Shown in pieces: positions 1 through 10,852 of a stretch of DNA of 64,000 nucleotides (its first letter is position 1; each line of letters starts with the position of its first letter). The stretch is taken from assembly GCA_022710935.1 (NCBI GenBank), contig JAKLFY010000015.1, forward strand, positions 40,068 through 104,067, read 5' to 3'. This DNA is from Verrucomicrobiota bacterium. Lineage in GTDB: Bacteria; Verrucomicrobiota; Verrucomicrobiia; Limisphaerales; J093. The translations under genes and the position numbers were made by a program. Under the pieces are notes generated by a model that ran no database searches, had not been told where the DNA came from, and saw only the letters and a program-made list of their open reading frames with translations.

Positions 1-32
1 AGACCAGCGGCGCCCGATGACAATGCCGCGTG

Positions 33-3000
33 ATGCACACACCACAGGTCCTGGCGCGACTCTCTATCCTCGCTGGCATGACCGCGATTGCGCAGGTCGC
101 ACCCGAACCCGGCGCGCCCAACTCCGCCGCAAGCACCCCTCCCCTCCTCGCTCACTGGCGCCTGGACGAAACAAGCGGCGGTGTCTGCGTCGATGACAGC
201 GCCCAGGGACATACGGTCCGGATCGAACTGGGCGCCGGCGCCGCCTGCGCGCACGCCCCGGGCCTCTTCGACGCCGCCGTGCGCCTTTCCGGACAGCATC
301 GGCTGCGGGTCGCGGGCGCATTCGAGGTCGGCCATCTCCGCCAGATCACGCTCAGCGCATGGGTGAGACCGACCGCATTCGAGCGCTACAGCGAGATCTT
401 CCGCAAAGAGGATGGCGACAACCGGATCCTGTTCTCGTTTCAGGAACACGGCCATGTCTTGTCGCTCGGTCTCAACGCGGGGGGATATGTCGAGTGCGAC
501 GGATCCATCGATCCCGAGCGCGTCCTCGACGGGCGCTGGCATCACTGCGCGGCGACGTTCGACGGACGCTCGATGCGCGTCTACTTCGACGGACACCCGA
601 TCTGTGCGATCGAGCGTTCGGGCACGCTGACCGCCGGCGGGCCGGCTGCGGCGTGCCTCGCCTCGATGGACGGCTCCGAGTGTTTCCAGGGCGGTCTGGA
701 CGACGTGCGCATCTACGGGGAGGCCCTGCCGTCCGCCGGGATCCAGGCGCTGTTCCAGGGCGGGCTCCCGGCGCTCGAACGGCTCGGCCGCCAACTCGAA
801 GAGCGGTTGGCCGGCCTTTTTGCCCCAGGCGCGTCGTTCGCGGAGACCATCGCCGCCACCCGCGCGCGGCTTGCCAGCCTCGACTCCAATCTCGATGACG
901 AAACCGCAGGGGCGCTTGTCCGGCGGATCAACGAACGCCACCCGGAGGAGGCGTCCGAGTTCAGCGGCCTGCGGGTGATGAGCGTGGCGGATCTCCTGCA
1001 GACTCGGGATAGAGGCTCGATGGCCCGCGCCGGCGGGCGGTTGATCGAGTTGCTGACCGAATACAAGCCGTTGACTGAGCAACAATGGCGCCGCCAAACA
1101 CCCGACGCCTTGCGCGCCTGGAAAGAGATCGAGGTGATCGAACGAAGATTGGCGGACCTCGACGCCCAGGGGGACGCGGCGCTGCTCTCTCCGGCCTGGA
1201 TCGAGCTGCTCATCGAGGCCGGGCGCCGCATCCAGTTCCGTCCCGAAGTGCAGGAGGCCGTAGCCCCGTACGTCCGCCCTACCACGCCCGAAACCCGCTC
1301 TCTGACGGAGGCCGAGGCGCGCGCCGCCCTCGAACGGGACTGGCTGCACCAGGTCGATCAGCAGCCCACGCGGGAACGCATTCTCCAGGAAATCGACTGG
1401 ACCCGCCGGCTCGCCAGACGCGTCAGGACCGTTGCCGGGCCGGCGCTCGGAGAATTGTCCGATCTCGAAGGCCGGGCCAGGGCGCTGACGGCCCCCGATC
1501 GCGCCCTCTACTTCGCCGTCCGCGAGGTCAAGCGCCGCATCATGTTCAGCAACCCGGTTGTTGACTTTGACCGCGTTCTTTTCGTGGACATGCCCTTCCC
1601 CCAGGGAAGCGAATGGCAGCATGAGACGCGGCATCGTCTCGGCTACATGGCGGTTCCGGGCGGGCGCTTGATGGTGCTCGAAGGCCTCGGGCCCGCGGGC
1701 CGGCTGCGACAGCTCATGCCGCAGGCGCCTCTGCACGGGGCGTTTTGGCGTCCGGATCTCTCCTGGGACGCCACCCGGGTGCTGTTCTGCTTCAAGCCGC
1801 ACAACGAAAAATCGTTTCACGTGTACGAAATCGGCATCGACGGCTCCGGGCTGCGCCAGATCACGGACGGGCTGTATGATGACCTGGACCCGATCTATCT
1901 TGCCGACGACCGGCGCATCGTGTTCACGACGACGCGCGGTCACACCTATGTCCGCTGCATGCCGCCCACCAGCGCGTTCGTCCTGGCACGCTGCGATCTG
2001 GACGGCGGCGACATGTACCTGATCTCGGCCAACAACGAACCCGATTACCTCCCGTCGATGCTCGACGATGGCCGGCTCGTCTACACCCGCTGGGAATACA
2101 CCGACAAACCCCTCTGGCGCGCCCAGAAGCTCTGGACCGTTCATCCCGACGGCACGCAGGCGAGCACGCTGTGGGGCAACCAAAGCGTCTGGCCGGACCT
2201 GGTCAAAGACGCGCGCGGCATTCCCGGCAGCGCGCGTGTCATGTTCACCGGCAGCGCACATCACGACTGGTTCGCCGGCTCGATCGGCATCGTCGACCCG
2301 AATGCCGGACTGAATTTCCCGGATGGCCTCACCAAAGTCACAGCGGATGTCCCCTGGCCGGAATGCGGCAACGGACCCGTCGACCCCATCGAGTCGCCAG
2401 ACTACCACCCGGCCGGCAACTACGCCGCCTACTATGCTCCCTGCCCGCTCGGCGAACGCGACTTCATCGTGTCCGCCAACCGCGCCGGCAAGTTCGTGCT
2501 CTACCTGATGGACGTCGACGGCAATCGCGAGCTGATCCATGAGGGAACGCATCACGTTCTCCACGCCCTCCCGCTCAAGCCCAGGCCCCGTCCGCCGATC
2601 CTCGAGGACGCGGTGGCGTGGCCGGTCGCCGGCCCAGGCCCGCGCACTCAGCAGCCGGGCGTGCTCTATAGCCGCGACGTGTTCCAGGGTGCGCCCGACG
2701 AACTGCGCGGCAAGGTCAAGTTCCTGCGCGTCCTCAGCATCGACCACAAGACATACACCTATTGGCATAAGCGCCCCTACATCTCGACCGGCCCCGTGGT
2801 GTCGGGCGTCCAGTCCGATGGCGTCAAACGCGTCCTGGGCACCGTGCCCGTCGAAGAGGACGGCGCCGTGATGTTCGAGGCCCCCTCGGGCATCCCCCTG
2901 CACTTCCAGCTCCTGGATGCCGACCAGCGCGCGCTGCACACCATGCGCAGCTTCGCCAACCTCATGCCCGGCGAAAACCGCGGCTGCCTCGGCTGCCACG

Positions 3001-3611
3001 AACGACACAGCCGCGCCCCCTCCGCCACAACCGCCTATCGGCGTCCGCCCAGGCTCCAGACGATCACGCCGCCGCCCTGGACCGACACCACCGTCAGCTA
3101 CGCGCGCTATGTCCGGCCCGTTCTGGACCGCTATTGCATCGAGTGCCACGCAGGCGACGGCGAGGGGCGGAAGACCCTCGACCTGAGCCCGCGTCCGGGC
3201 TTCCTGGACTTCGACGAACCATACTGGATCCTCACCGGGCGCCCGAGCTGGGGCGCGCCCTACAACCCGCCCCAGCCCGCCCCGCCCGGGTGGGGCATCG
3301 CCGACATGTTGATGGTCGAGGCCTTTGGAACGACCGACCCCGAAGGCTACCGCACGCCCGCGCCGATGTCCGGGCTCTCGAGCCGAAGCCGGCTCATCGA
3401 TCTGGCCTCGAACGGACGCCACAACGGCGTCCAGGTCGATCCCGTCAGCCTGCTGCGCCTCATCGTCTGGGTCGATGCCATCTGCCCCTACCGCGGCGAT
3501 GAGGAAATCCGTCAGATCCCCGATCCCGAGTTCCAGGGCGTCGATTGGCTGGCCGTGCGTCCAAGGATTCAGACCGCCCCGCACATCGCGCGGCCCGGTC
3601 CGGTCCATTGA
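33..3611 (+). CDS. Secreted LamG / beta-propeller / haem-motif protein (hydrazine-synthase-alpha-like)
   Basis: A protein of about 1192 residues with an N-terminal hydrophobic segment. Residues about 55-215 look like a LamG/concanavalin-type fold (LLAHWRLDE near the start, WHHCAATFDG later). A helical, charged region follows, then a TolB/WD40-like propeller (repeats such as VYEIGIDGSGLRQITDG and DDLDPIYLADDRRIVF). Two c-type haem motifs, CLGCH near residue 985 and CIECH near 1035, sit toward the C terminus. The phrase VVDFDRVLFV before the propeller is typical of proteins related to the hydrazine synthase alpha subunit, which are widespread in Planctomycetes and Verrucomicrobia and mostly of unknown function. 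I chose ATG 33 over the GTG at 30. A paralogue with a different partner domain lies at 24034-27909. Export and haem binding are inferred; true hydrazine synthase activity is not implied. Confidence 0.85.
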   Translation: MHTPQVLARLSILAGMTAIAQVAPEPGAPNSAASTPPLLAHWRLDETSGGVCVDDSAQGHTVRIELGAGAACAHAPGLFDAAVRLSGQHRLRVAGAFEVGHLRQITLSAWVRPTAFERYSEIFRKEDGDNRILFSFQEHGHVLSLGLNAGGYVECDGSIDPERVLDGRWHHCAATFDGRSMRVYFDGHPICAIERSGTLTAGGPAAACLASMDGSECFQGGLDDVRIYGEALPSAGIQALFQGGLPALERLGRQLEERLAGLFAPGASFAETIAATRARLASLDSNLDDETAGALVRRINERHPEEASEFSGLRVMSVADLLQTRDRGSMARAGGRLIELLTEYKPLTEQQWRRQTPDALRAWKEIEVIERRLADLDAQGDAALLSPAWIELLIEAGRRIQFRPEVQEAVAPYVRPTTPETRSLTEAEARAALERDWLHQVDQQPTRERILQEIDWTRRLARRVRTVAGPALGELSDLEGRARALTAPDRALYFAVREVKRRIMFSNPVVDFDRVLFVDMPFPQGSEWQHETRHRLGYMAVPGGRLMVLEGLGPAGRLRQLMPQAPLHGAFWRPDLSWDATRVLFCFKPHNEKSFHVYEIGIDGSGLRQITDGLYDDLDPIYLADDRRIVFTTTRGHTYVRCMPPTSAFVLARCDLDGGDMYLISANNEPDYLPSMLDDGRLVYTRWEYTDKPLWRAQKLWTVHPDGTQASTLWGNQSVWPDLVKDARGIPGSARVMFTGSAHHDWFAGSIGIVDPNAGLNFPDGLTKVTADVPWPECGNGPVDPIESPDYHPAGNYAAYYAPCPLGERDFIVSANRAGKFVLYLMDVDGNRELIHEGTHHVLHALPLKPRPRPPILEDAVAWPVAGPGPRTQQPGVLYSRDVFQGAPDELRGKVKFLRVLSIDHKTYTYWHKRPYISTGPVVSGVQSDGVKRVLGTVPVEEDGAVMFEAPSGIPLHFQLLDADQRALHTMRSFANLMPGENRGCLGCHERHSRAPSATTAYRRPPRLQTITPPPWTDTTVSYARYVRPVLDRYCIECHAGDGEGRKTLDLSPRPGFLDFDEPYWILTGRPSWGAPYNPPQPAPPGWGIADMLMVEAFGTTDPEGYRTPAPMSGLSSRSRLIDLASNGRHNGVQVDPVSLLRLIVWVDAICPYRGDEEIRQIPDPEFQGVDWLAVRPRIQTAPHIARPGPVH

Positions 3612-3669
3612 GCGGCCGGGGCCGCTATTAGGATTGCTCTGGGGCAAGACGACGGTAGCATCCGGCGCC

Positions 3670-6600
3670 GTGCAAGACCGCAGCCGATTGTTGCTCCGCG
3701 TGGCGATGCTGTGCCTGTTGCTCTCGGGCATGGCGGGTCTGGTTTACGAGATTGTCTGGACCCGGTACCTCGCCCTCTTCCTGGGCCACACCAGCTATGC
3801 CGTCATCGCCGTTCTCGTCGCTTTCATGGGCGGCCTGGCCCTGGGCAACCTCTGGATCGGCGCCTGGGCCGACCGCACCCGGCGTCCGCTCGCCACCTAC
3901 GCCTGGCTCGAAATTGCGATCGGCGTGTACGCCCTGATCTTCCCAATCTACTACCAGCTCTGTTACAGCGGCTTCCTCGGCCTGGCCCGTTCGCTCGATC
4001 CGGGCTCCGCCGGGCTCCTGGCGCTCAAGTTTCTCTTCAGCCTCCTGGCCATTCTCATCCCAACCGTGCTGATGGGGGGAACGCTGCCCCTGCTCACACG
4101 GCTCTTGACGCGCTCCCTGGGCGAGATGCGCGAGAAGGTCGCCGCCCTCTACTTCATCAACAGCGCAGGCGGCGTCATCGGCATCTGGCTGGCCGACTTC
4201 TGGTGGATCGGAGCGATCGGCCTCCCGGCAACTGTCATGGTCGGCGCCGTCCTCAACCTCGCCGTCGGCGGCCTGGCCCTGTTCGTCAGCGGCTACATCA
4301 AGGAAGGGCAAGCCGACCAAGCCGAGGCCACGACTCGTGTCGCCGACGCGCCGAGACCGGAGGCCGAGCCGGAAAGCTACGGACCCGCCGAGCTGCGCCT
4401 TGCGATCCTGGGCATCGGCCTTTCGGGCTTCGTCGCCATGCTGTATCAGGTGGCCTGGACACGCCTGCTGGCCCTGGCCATGGGTTCGAGCACGCACGCG
4501 TTCTCCCTCATGCTCATCACCTTCATCACCGGGCTGACTGTGGGGGCGTGGATTGTCTATCGCTGGCGGTCGCTGCGGCGGTCCCTGGCGGCGTTTGCCT
4601 GGGCCGAGCTGGCGCTGGCTCTCACGGTCGGCCTCTCCCTGTTCTTCTACGAATTCCTCCCCTACTGGTTTGGCCGCCTGGCCGACCTGCTGGCCCGGCG
4701 GCCCGAGGCCTACAGCCTCTACCACGGTCTGCAGGGACTGCTCTGCTTCGCCGTCATGTTCGTGCCGACGGTCTGTCTGGGCATGACTCTGCCCCTGGTT
4801 ACGCGCGCCGCCACGCCCTCGCTCGAACGCGCAGGGCGCACCGTCGGACGCGTCTTTGCCGTCAACACGGTCGGGACCGTTCTGGGCGCGGCCCTGACCG
4901 GGCTGGTGTTGATGCCGCGTCTGGGCCTGGCTGGCACGTTCGTGCTCGGGGTGGCTGTGAACCTGCTGATCGGCCTGGTCATTCTTGTCCGAGTCGAACG
5001 CGGCGCAAAACGCCTGATCGCGATCGGGACATCCGGCCTCTTCCTCGTCCTGCTGGCCGCCTCCACGCCGTTCCTGGCCCGCTATTGGCAAAACGCCCTC
5101 ACGCTCGGTGTGTTCCGACCCCGCGGGCTCGCCACCAACTGGCGCGATTACCACAGGGGCCTCCAGGAGGGGAAACCGCTGTTCTATCGCGACGGCGCCG
5201 GCGCCACCGTCAGCGTCCATACGGGCGAGAACCCGGAGACGGACTTGTACCTCAAGGTCAACGCCAAGACCGACGCCAGCACGCTCGGGGACATGACGAC
5301 CCAACTGCTGGCGGGGCACCTGCCGCTTCTGCTCCACCCCGAATCGACCAATGTGCTCGTGATCGGCCTGGGCAGCGGCGTGACGGCGGGGGCGATCACC
5401 GCCCATTCGAGCGTCCAGACGATCGATGTGGTCGAGATCTCGCCCGAAGTGGTCGAGGCCTCGAGGCTCTTCAACCCCTACAACCGCGATGTCCTGCGCG
5501 ACCCGCGCGTGCGGTTGGTCATCGACGACGCCAAGTCCTACCTCCTGCTCAATCAGCGACGCTACCAAACGATCATCAGCGAACCGTCCAACCCATGGAT
5601 GGCGGGCGTGGCAGGGGTGTTCACACTCGAATTCTACGAGGAGTGCCGCGCCCACCTCGACCCCGGCGGCGTCATGGTCCAGTGGGTCCAACTCTACGAA
5701 TTCAGCGACGCCGGACTCGAAACCGTCGTCGCCACGTTCAGCCAGGTCTTCCCCCACGTCAGCATCTGGCACACCGACGCCGCGGACATCCTGCTCATCG
5801 GCACCGTGGAACCGCGTTCGAGCGACCTGGCCGCCTTTGCGGCGCGGCTCGACGAACCGACGGTCAAGGCCGATCTCGAACGCATCAAACTCACCAACCT
5901 GCCGCTGCTGCTTTCGCACGAGCTGATTTCATCCGCCCACGGCGCCCTGCTCCCGCCCATCGAAACACGCATCCACAGCGACTACTACCCGACGCTCGAA
6001 TACCTGGCCCAACGCGATTTCTTCGTCCGCCAGGGCGCAAGCCGGTTCCGGCAAATCGACGAGAATTTCTCGCGCCGCCCGACCACGCTGCTGGGCGACT
6101 ACCTCCGCGCCAATGCGCTCACGTCGGCGGACTTCGAAGCCTTCGCCAATACCTATCTCGAAAGCGGCAAACCGTTCCTCGATATCATCACGTCCGTGCT
6201 CCTGCGCTGGCAACAGCAGTACCCCGAAGCCTGGGAACCGCTCGAAGTCGCCTCCCGCTTCGTGTTCGTCAACGCCCCGGGCGAACTGGATGTCCTCCGG
6301 CTCGCCCCCCGCCGGAATGGGCTCATCGACAGGGCCCGCGTGAAGCCCGATCTCCTGCGGCAGTACGGCCTGGCCCTGATGCGCACCTACAGCGAACAAC
6401 GCTCCGCGTTCTACGCCCCGCCGACCGAGGAGCTGACCGCCATCCTCGATCGCCTCATCGAGCTCGATCCCGACAACCAGCGCGTCTACCAGGTCTACCT
6501 GGCCGAGCTGGCCTGGGACCGCGGCGATGACGACCTCTGCCTCGATTACGGACGCCGCGCCCTCACAGCCGATCTGCCTCGCGGCTCCGCGAAGTTCAAG

Positions 6601-6813
6601 CTCGATCCTGTGGCGCCTCTGCGCGCCGTGGCCCGCCTGGCCGATGCCATGCGCCGCCGCGGCGAACTCGCCCAGGCGGTGGAACTCTGCGAGACCGCGG
6701 TGCGCGGAGGCTATCTCACGGACAGCGCACGGGCTGGCGCATTGATTTTTGAAGTGACCCAACGCCGCGTCCAGGCCGAGCTGAACCAACTGTCGGCTCG
6801 TCCCGCACCCTAG
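3670..6813 (+). CDS. Membrane-fused spermidine-synthase-like protein with C-terminal TPR-like region
   Basis: About 1047 residues. The N-terminal half holds two related blocks of hydrophobic helices; each begins with a similar phrase (SGMAGLVYEIVWTRYLALFLG and SGFVAMLYQVAWTRLLALAMG), so it looks like an internal duplication. It is followed by a Rossmann-type methyltransferase fold resembling spermidine synthase: the nucleotide loop VIGLGSG near residue 565, the acidic VVEISPEVV strand, and IISEPSNPWMAG. The last 250 residues are helical and repeat-like (LIELDPDNQRVY). Such fused membrane aminopropyltransferase-like proteins are common in environmental bacteria, and their substrate is unknown. 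I chose GTG 3670 because it precedes the first hydrophobic helix; TTG 3688 and ATG 3706 are alternatives. The gene starts 58 bases after the propeller protein and may be cotranscribed with it. Confidence 0.85.
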   Translation: MQDRSRLLLRVAMLCLLLSGMAGLVYEIVWTRYLALFLGHTSYAVIAVLVAFMGGLALGNLWIGAWADRTRRPLATYAWLEIAIGVYALIFPIYYQLCYSGFLGLARSLDPGSAGLLALKFLFSLLAILIPTVLMGGTLPLLTRLLTRSLGEMREKVAALYFINSAGGVIGIWLADFWWIGAIGLPATVMVGAVLNLAVGGLALFVSGYIKEGQADQAEATTRVADAPRPEAEPESYGPAELRLAILGIGLSGFVAMLYQVAWTRLLALAMGSSTHAFSLMLITFITGLTVGAWIVYRWRSLRRSLAAFAWAELALALTVGLSLFFYEFLPYWFGRLADLLARRPEAYSLYHGLQGLLCFAVMFVPTVCLGMTLPLVTRAATPSLERAGRTVGRVFAVNTVGTVLGAALTGLVLMPRLGLAGTFVLGVAVNLLIGLVILVRVERGAKRLIAIGTSGLFLVLLAASTPFLARYWQNALTLGVFRPRGLATNWRDYHRGLQEGKPLFYRDGAGATVSVHTGENPETDLYLKVNAKTDASTLGDMTTQLLAGHLPLLLHPESTNVLVIGLGSGVTAGAITAHSSVQTIDVVEISPEVVEASRLFNPYNRDVLRDPRVRLVIDDAKSYLLLNQRRYQTIISEPSNPWMAGVAGVFTLEFYEECRAHLDPGGVMVQWVQLYEFSDAGLETVVATFSQVFPHVSIWHTDAADILLIGTVEPRSSDLAAFAARLDEPTVKADLERIKLTNLPLLLSHELISSAHGALLPPIETRIHSDYYPTLEYLAQRDFFVRQGASRFRQIDENFSRRPTTLLGDYLRANALTSADFEAFANTYLESGKPFLDIITSVLLRWQQQYPEAWEPLEVASRFVFVNAPGELDVLRLAPRRNGLIDRARVKPDLLRQYGLALMRTYSEQRSAFYAPPTEELTAILDRLIELDPDNQRVYQVYLAELAWDRGDDDLCLDYGRRALTADLPRGSAKFKLDPVAPLRAVARLADAMRRRGELAQAVELCETAVRGGYLTDSARAGALIFEVTQRRVQAELNQLSARPAP

Positions 6814-6832
6814 CCCGCATTTCTCACCACTC
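6812..6832 (+). repeat. Short dispersed repeat, family C
   Basis: The stretch AGCCCGCATTTCTCACCAC just after a stop codon recurs with few changes at 32232-32250 and, inverted, near 32334-32355. It looks like a REP-type intergenic element. Confidence 0.45.
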
Positions 6833-6880
6833 CGGCTGCTTGTTGTGTTTGGCTTGATCCACCATCGCCGGCGCAACCGC

Positions 6881-9800
6881 ATGCGCCCCTGGATTGCATA
6901 CGCCACCCGCGCCCGGCGGGCGGCGCCCGCGATCCTCGTCGCGCTCTGCCTCCGCATTCTGCCAGGCTGGGTCTGCTCCGCTGAAGTGCCGCGCGAATCC
7001 GATTGGCGCATCTACAAGGCCGCCGATGGGCTCACGGAGTCAATCACCACCGCAATCACCGTGACGCCCCGCGGCAATCTCTGGGTCAAACACGGCGAGG
7101 TCGACGCCGTAAGCTTCCTCGATGGCTATGCCATCCGCCATATCCCCGCCCCCGGCGAACGCAACTACCGCATCTATGAAAGCCGCGCCGGGCGAATCTG
7201 GTCTGTCTATGCCGACGGCCTGATGGAATTCGCCAACGACGAGTGGATCCGACATCCGATCCCCGAGATCCGGCTCGAAGGCGAAGCCAACCTGGCCCGC
7301 TCGCTTCGCCAAGTCCCGCTCCTGCCCGCCGAACAGGATCGCGTCCTCATCCTCCTGCCCGATCGCCTCGCCGAGTACCGGGCCACGGCTCGCGAGCTGC
7401 AGGTCCTGCGCTGGGCCCGGGACACCCGCCTGGGCCGGTTCATCGACATGCTGCCCACACAGGACGGCGCGGTCTGGATCACCGGCACAGCCGGCGCCGC
7501 GAGACTGCCGGGACCGCTCCGCCAACTCCGCGCCCAGACCCCCTGGGCCGAGCACCTGCTCCCCCCCGCCTGGCCCATCCGGGATGTCCAGCGCCCGTTC
7601 GAAGACGATGCCGGCGGCATCACGGCCCTGGGCGAATCCACAGCCCTCGCCCGACGCGTCCTGGTGCATTTCGACGGCACAAACTGGCTGTGGCGGGCGT
7701 TCCCTGAAGGAAGCCTCCGCTACGCCTGGCGCGATCTCGAGCCCGGACACTTCTGGGGCCTGACCATCAACTCCCTGGTCCGACTCAGCGTGGACACCGA
7801 CGCCATCGAGCGGATCGATCTTCCGCCCAACCAGTACTACGACGCCGCCGTCCAGCCCCGAGGCGTGTTCTGGCTCGCCACCCTCGATGGCCTGATGCGC
7901 TATGCCCCGCCCGCGTGGCGCGTCCCGCCCGCCGCCGCCGCGTTCGATTCGATCGTCCACGCCGGCATCGAGGACAGCCAGGGGCGCCTCTGGTTCGCCA
8001 CCGGTTCGGGTCTGCTCCTCAACCGGGACGGCCAATGGCAGCAGCACGCCTGGCCAGAAGGCTTCGAACCCCTCTTCCGCGCGCGTGACGGCCTGTTCCT
8101 GGTCGGTGACAACCAGATCGCCATCGGCGTGGCCGAGCAACTCTGGATCTTCACACCCGACACGTCCGCGATGACGCCCATCGAGCATCCGTCCGGACGC
8201 CGCATCCGCAAGGTCCTGCGCCAATGGTCCAACTCGACTCTCTGCCTCCAGACCGCCGAGCCGGACGCCCCCCAGACCGCATATCAGTTCGAACTCTTCG
8301 ACGGACACAGTTTCCGCGAATGGACCGATGCGCCCACCCCAGTCGACCTCGGGAGCGAGCTCTTCTTTCTCGCCGTGGCCCAGAACGGCGATCTGTGGCT
8401 GGGCGGCAGCACCGGCGCCGCCTTCTGGCGCGACGGACGCTGGCAGCGGTTCACGTCCGCCGACGGCTACGCCGCCGAGGGCGCGCTCTGCTGGACGGAG
8501 CTGGGCGACGGGCGCATCTGGTGCGCCGGCCTGGGCCGGATCGTCGAGTTCGATGGCAAGGTCTGGACCACCGTGCTGAGCAGCCTCGACCGCGTCAACG
8601 CCATGATCCGCGCCCGCGACGGCACGGTCTGGGTCGCCACCGCCAGCAGCCTCTATCGGCAGTACAAGGAAAGCTGGGCCTGGTTGAGCCAGGATGATGG
8701 CCTGCCCGCCGATGCCTGCTTCACCCTGCTCGAAGACCGTTCGAGCCTCCTCTGGGTCGGAACTTCGCGCGGCATCGTCCAGTACTCCCCGCGCGCCGAC
8801 ATCGACCCGCCCCGAACTCTCTCGGTTGGCATCGAGCACTCGGGCAATGGACGCCCCGACAGCACCATCGAGGTCCAGGTCCGGGGCCGCGACCGATGGC
8901 AGCAAACGCCCGACGACCGCCTCCTCTTCTCCCACAGGCTCAATGGAGGAAACTGGTCGCCGTTCGCTTCCAGACCCATGTTCGCCCTCCGGAACGTGCC
9001 GCCGGGCAAACACCGGCTCGAAGTGCGAACCCTGGACCGGAACTGGAATTTCGAGCCCAAGCCCTTTCTCGCCGAGTTCCAGGTCGTCGTGCCCTGGTAC
9101 CGGGAAGGGCGGATTCTCTTCGCCGTGGGTGTCGGGGCCGCCGTGGCGCTGTTCTTCGCCGCGCTCGCCGTCAACCGTCACCTCCAGCTCCGCCGCAGCT
9201 ATGCCGAGGTGGAACTTAAGGTGGCGGAACGAACACGCGAACTCGAACAGGCCACCCAGGCCCTCGTCCATAGCCAAAAAATGAACGCCCTGGGCACCCT
9301 CGCCGCCGGGATCGCCCATGACTTCAACAACATCCTCTCGATCATTCGCGGCTCCGCCCAGATCATCGAGGTCAACCTCGACGACCGCGACAAGGTCCTC
9401 ACCCGCGTCGACCGCATCAAGACCATGGTCGATCAGGCCACCGGCATCGTCCGCGCCATGCTCGGATTCGGACGCGTCGGCGATACCGGCCTCCACGCCT
9501 GCAAGCCCGCCGAGGTCATCGATCAAACCATCCGCCTTCTCGGCGACCGCCTCCGCCGCACCGTCCGCATCGAACGCTCCGTCGCCTCGGACCTGCCCCC
9601 CATCCGGGCCGCGCGCGACCTGACCCAACAGATCCTCGTCAACCTGATCCTCAACGCCTCAGACGCCCTCCCGCCCGGCGGCGAAATCCGCATCCGCGCC
9701 CGGCGGTTGGACACGCTCCCCCACAATCCCATCCTGCCACCCCAACCCGCCTCCGGCTACGTGGCGATCAGCGTCGAGGATAATGGCCAGGGGATTCCAG

Positions 9801-10009
9801 GCGACGTCCTGCCCCGGATCTTCGAGCCGTTCTTCACCACCAAGGCCTTTTCATCCCGCCGTGGCACGGGCCTGGGACTCTACATGGTCTACGAGTTCGC
9901 CAAGGAAATGGGGCACGGCCTGATCGTCACTTCCGAATCCGGACGCGGCAGCCAGTTCACCATCATCGCCCCGATCGCGGACAATCCCGACGCCAAGCCC
10001 GCTCCGTAG
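6881..10009 (+). CDS. Beta-propeller sensor histidine kinase (reg_prop / Y_Y_Y / HisKA / HATPase)
   Basis: About 1042 residues. A signal-like N terminus is followed by a long periplasmic region with propeller repeats of the type seen in hybrid two-component systems ([48 protein letters not shown]). A Y_Y_Y-like beta domain spans about 640-735 and one transmembrane helix lies near 743-765. The kinase core is clear: H-box [10 protein letters not shown] with His near 813, N-box [19 protein letters not shown], and the FEPFFTTK / GTGLGL lid. There is no receiver or AraC domain, so unlike Bacteroides glycan hybrid sensors it must signal to a separate response regulator not seen nearby. The domain style fits sensing of an extracellular ligand, perhaps a glycan; the ligand is unknown. 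ATG 6881 is preferred to GTG 6845. Confidence 0.88.
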   Translation: MRPWIAYATRARRAAPAILVALCLRILPGWVCSAEVPRESDWRIYKAADGLTESITTAITVTPRGNLWVKHGEVDAVSFLDGYAIRHIPAPGERNYRIYESRAGRIWSVYADGLMEFANDEWIRHPIPEIRLEGEANLARSLRQVPLLPAEQDRVLILLPDRLAEYRATARELQVLRWARDTRLGRFIDMLPTQDGAVWITGTAGAARLPGPLRQLRAQTPWAEHLLPPAWPIRDVQRPFEDDAGGITALGESTALARRVLVHFDGTNWLWRAFPEGSLRYAWRDLEPGHFWGLTINSLVRLSVDTDAIERIDLPPNQYYDAAVQPRGVFWLATLDGLMRYAPPAWRVPPAAAAFDSIVHAGIEDSQGRLWFATGSGLLLNRDGQWQQHAWPEGFEPLFRARDGLFLVGDNQIAIGVAEQLWIFTPDTSAMTPIEHPSGRRIRKVLRQWSNSTLCLQTAEPDAPQTAYQFELFDGHSFREWTDAPTPVDLGSELFFLAVAQNGDLWLGGSTGAAFWRDGRWQRFTSADGYAAEGALCWTELGDGRIWCAGLGRIVEFDGKVWTTVLSSLDRVNAMIRARDGTVWVATASSLYRQYKESWAWLSQDDGLPADACFTLLEDRSSLLWVGTSRGIVQYSPRADIDPPRTLSVGIEHSGNGRPDSTIEVQVRGRDRWQQTPDDRLLFSHRLNGGNWSPFASRPMFALRNVPPGKHRLEVRTLDRNWNFEPKPFLAEFQVVVPWYREGRILFAVGVGAAVALFFAALAVNRHLQLRRSYAEVELKVAERTRELEQATQALVHSQKMNALGTLAAGIAHDFNNILSIIRGSAQIIEVNLDDRDKVLTRVDRIKTMVDQATGIVRAMLGFGRVGDTGLHACKPAEVIDQTIRLLGDRLRRTVRIERSVASDLPPIRAARDLTQQILVNLILNASDALPPGGEIRIRARRLDTLPHNPILPPQPASGYVAISVEDNGQGIPGDVLPRIFEPFFTTKAFSSRRGTGLGLYMVYEFAKEMGHGLIVTSESGRGSQFTIIAPIADNPDAKPAP

Positions 10010-10070
10010 GTCACGATGGCCCGCCCTCCCATCCGTGGCCGCTTCTCTTTATCCGTGTCCATCCGGGGCA
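10010..10070. repeat. Possible fragment of a dispersed ATCCGTG-type repeat
   Basis: The intergenic stretch contains ATCCGTGGCC and ATCCGTGTCCATCC, which read as two related short units. It is not obviously coding on either strand. Only this copy was noticed here, so its repeat status is an inference. Confidence 0.25.
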
Positions 10071-10189
10071 TCGGCTGCAACTCCGTCGCGCCGGAGAACA
10101 CGCCGGCCAGGCCCGGGGACCAGGCACGGAATAGCCAGGGCCAATTCATGAGGTGGCGCCGCCGAAGCGCCCATGCCGCTCACTGCGAG

Positions 10190-10218
10190 TTGAGTTCCCG
10201 CCCCCGATCGCGTACAGT
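10190..10218 (+). promoter_or_regulatory. Candidate sigma70-type promoter for the universal stress gene
   Basis: TTGAGT and TACAGT are separated by 17 bases, 37 bases before the ATG at 10255. The spacing is ideal and both boxes are close to consensus. Confidence 0.45.
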
Positions 10219-10254
10219 CAGCCGGAAATCAGACCACAAAACCGACCACTGCAT

Positions 10255-10827
10255 ATGAGCTCTAACCCGACCTCCCCTGCCGGTGCGCCGCCCATCAACG
10301 CAACTGCCGCATCCAGCCCCGCCGCCCCGGAGCTGGCCCTCGAACTCAGGCAGATCCTCGTGCCGCTCGATTTCTCGGCGCACGCGATGAAGGCCCTCCG
10401 TTATGCAGCCGGATTTGCCCGGCTGTTCGGCGCCAAGATCATTCTGCTGCACGTCACCGAGCCGATCGTCTATCCGTCCGATTTCGGTTACGTCCCGCTT
10501 CCCCCGAACACCCTCGAAGAGAATTTCCAGCGCGATGCGCGGGATCGTCTCGAGGCCGTGGCTGCCGACCAAGCCAAGGCCGGTGTGACCTGTGAGGTCG
10601 CCCTGCGCCTGGGCAAACCGTACCATGAAATCGCCGCCGCCGCCCGCGAGCACGAGGTCGATCTGGTCGTGATCACCACTCACGGCTACGCCGGCCTGAC
10701 CCATGTCCTCCTGGGCAGCACCGCCGAACGGGTCGTCCGCCACGCCCCCTGCCCCGTCCTGGTCGTGCGCGATCAGGAAACCGAGTCCGCCCCCGCCAAC
10801 GCCGAGAATGCCCCGGCGGCTGCATAG
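10255..10827 (+). CDS. Universal stress protein (UspA family)
   Basis: A 190-residue protein with an Ala/Pro-rich N-terminal extension of about 35 residues, then a single Usp domain. The first strand is QILVPLDFSAHAMKAL. The C-terminal nucleotide-binding pattern is clear: TTHGYAGLTHVLLGSTAERVVRHAPCPVLVV, split here as THGYAGLTHVLLGST and the HAPCPVLVV end, which is the ATP-binding form of the family. Usp proteins are cytoplasmic stress or energy-sensing proteins. ATG 10255 is chosen because homology begins soon after and a good promoter lies just upstream; longer in-frame sequence upstream lacks family features. It stands alone between the sensor kinase and a decayed mobile region. Confidence 0.9.
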   Translation: MSSNPTSPAGAPPINATAASSPAAPELALELRQILVPLDFSAHAMKALRYAAGFARLFGAKIILLHVTEPIVYPSDFGYVPLPPNTLEENFQRDARDRLEAVAADQAKAGVTCEVALRLGKPYHEIAAAAREHEVDLVVITTHGYAGLTHVLLGSTAERVVRHAPCPVLVVRDQETESAPANAENAPAAA

Positions 10828-10852
10828 GAGAAAATTTTAGCGGGCAGAGCGA

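Noticed and set aside
3628..5919. 763-codon open frame on the minus strand, antisense to the membrane/spermidine-synthase-like gene
   Set aside because: Its product is rich in Gln, Asp, Gly and His with no family features; the plus-strand gene explains the sequence. Such long antisense frames are expected in GC-rich DNA.
7040..9628. 862-codon minus-strand open frame antisense to the sensor kinase
   Set aside because: Low-complexity Gly/Asp/Glu-rich product and no motifs, while the plus strand encodes a full histidine kinase.
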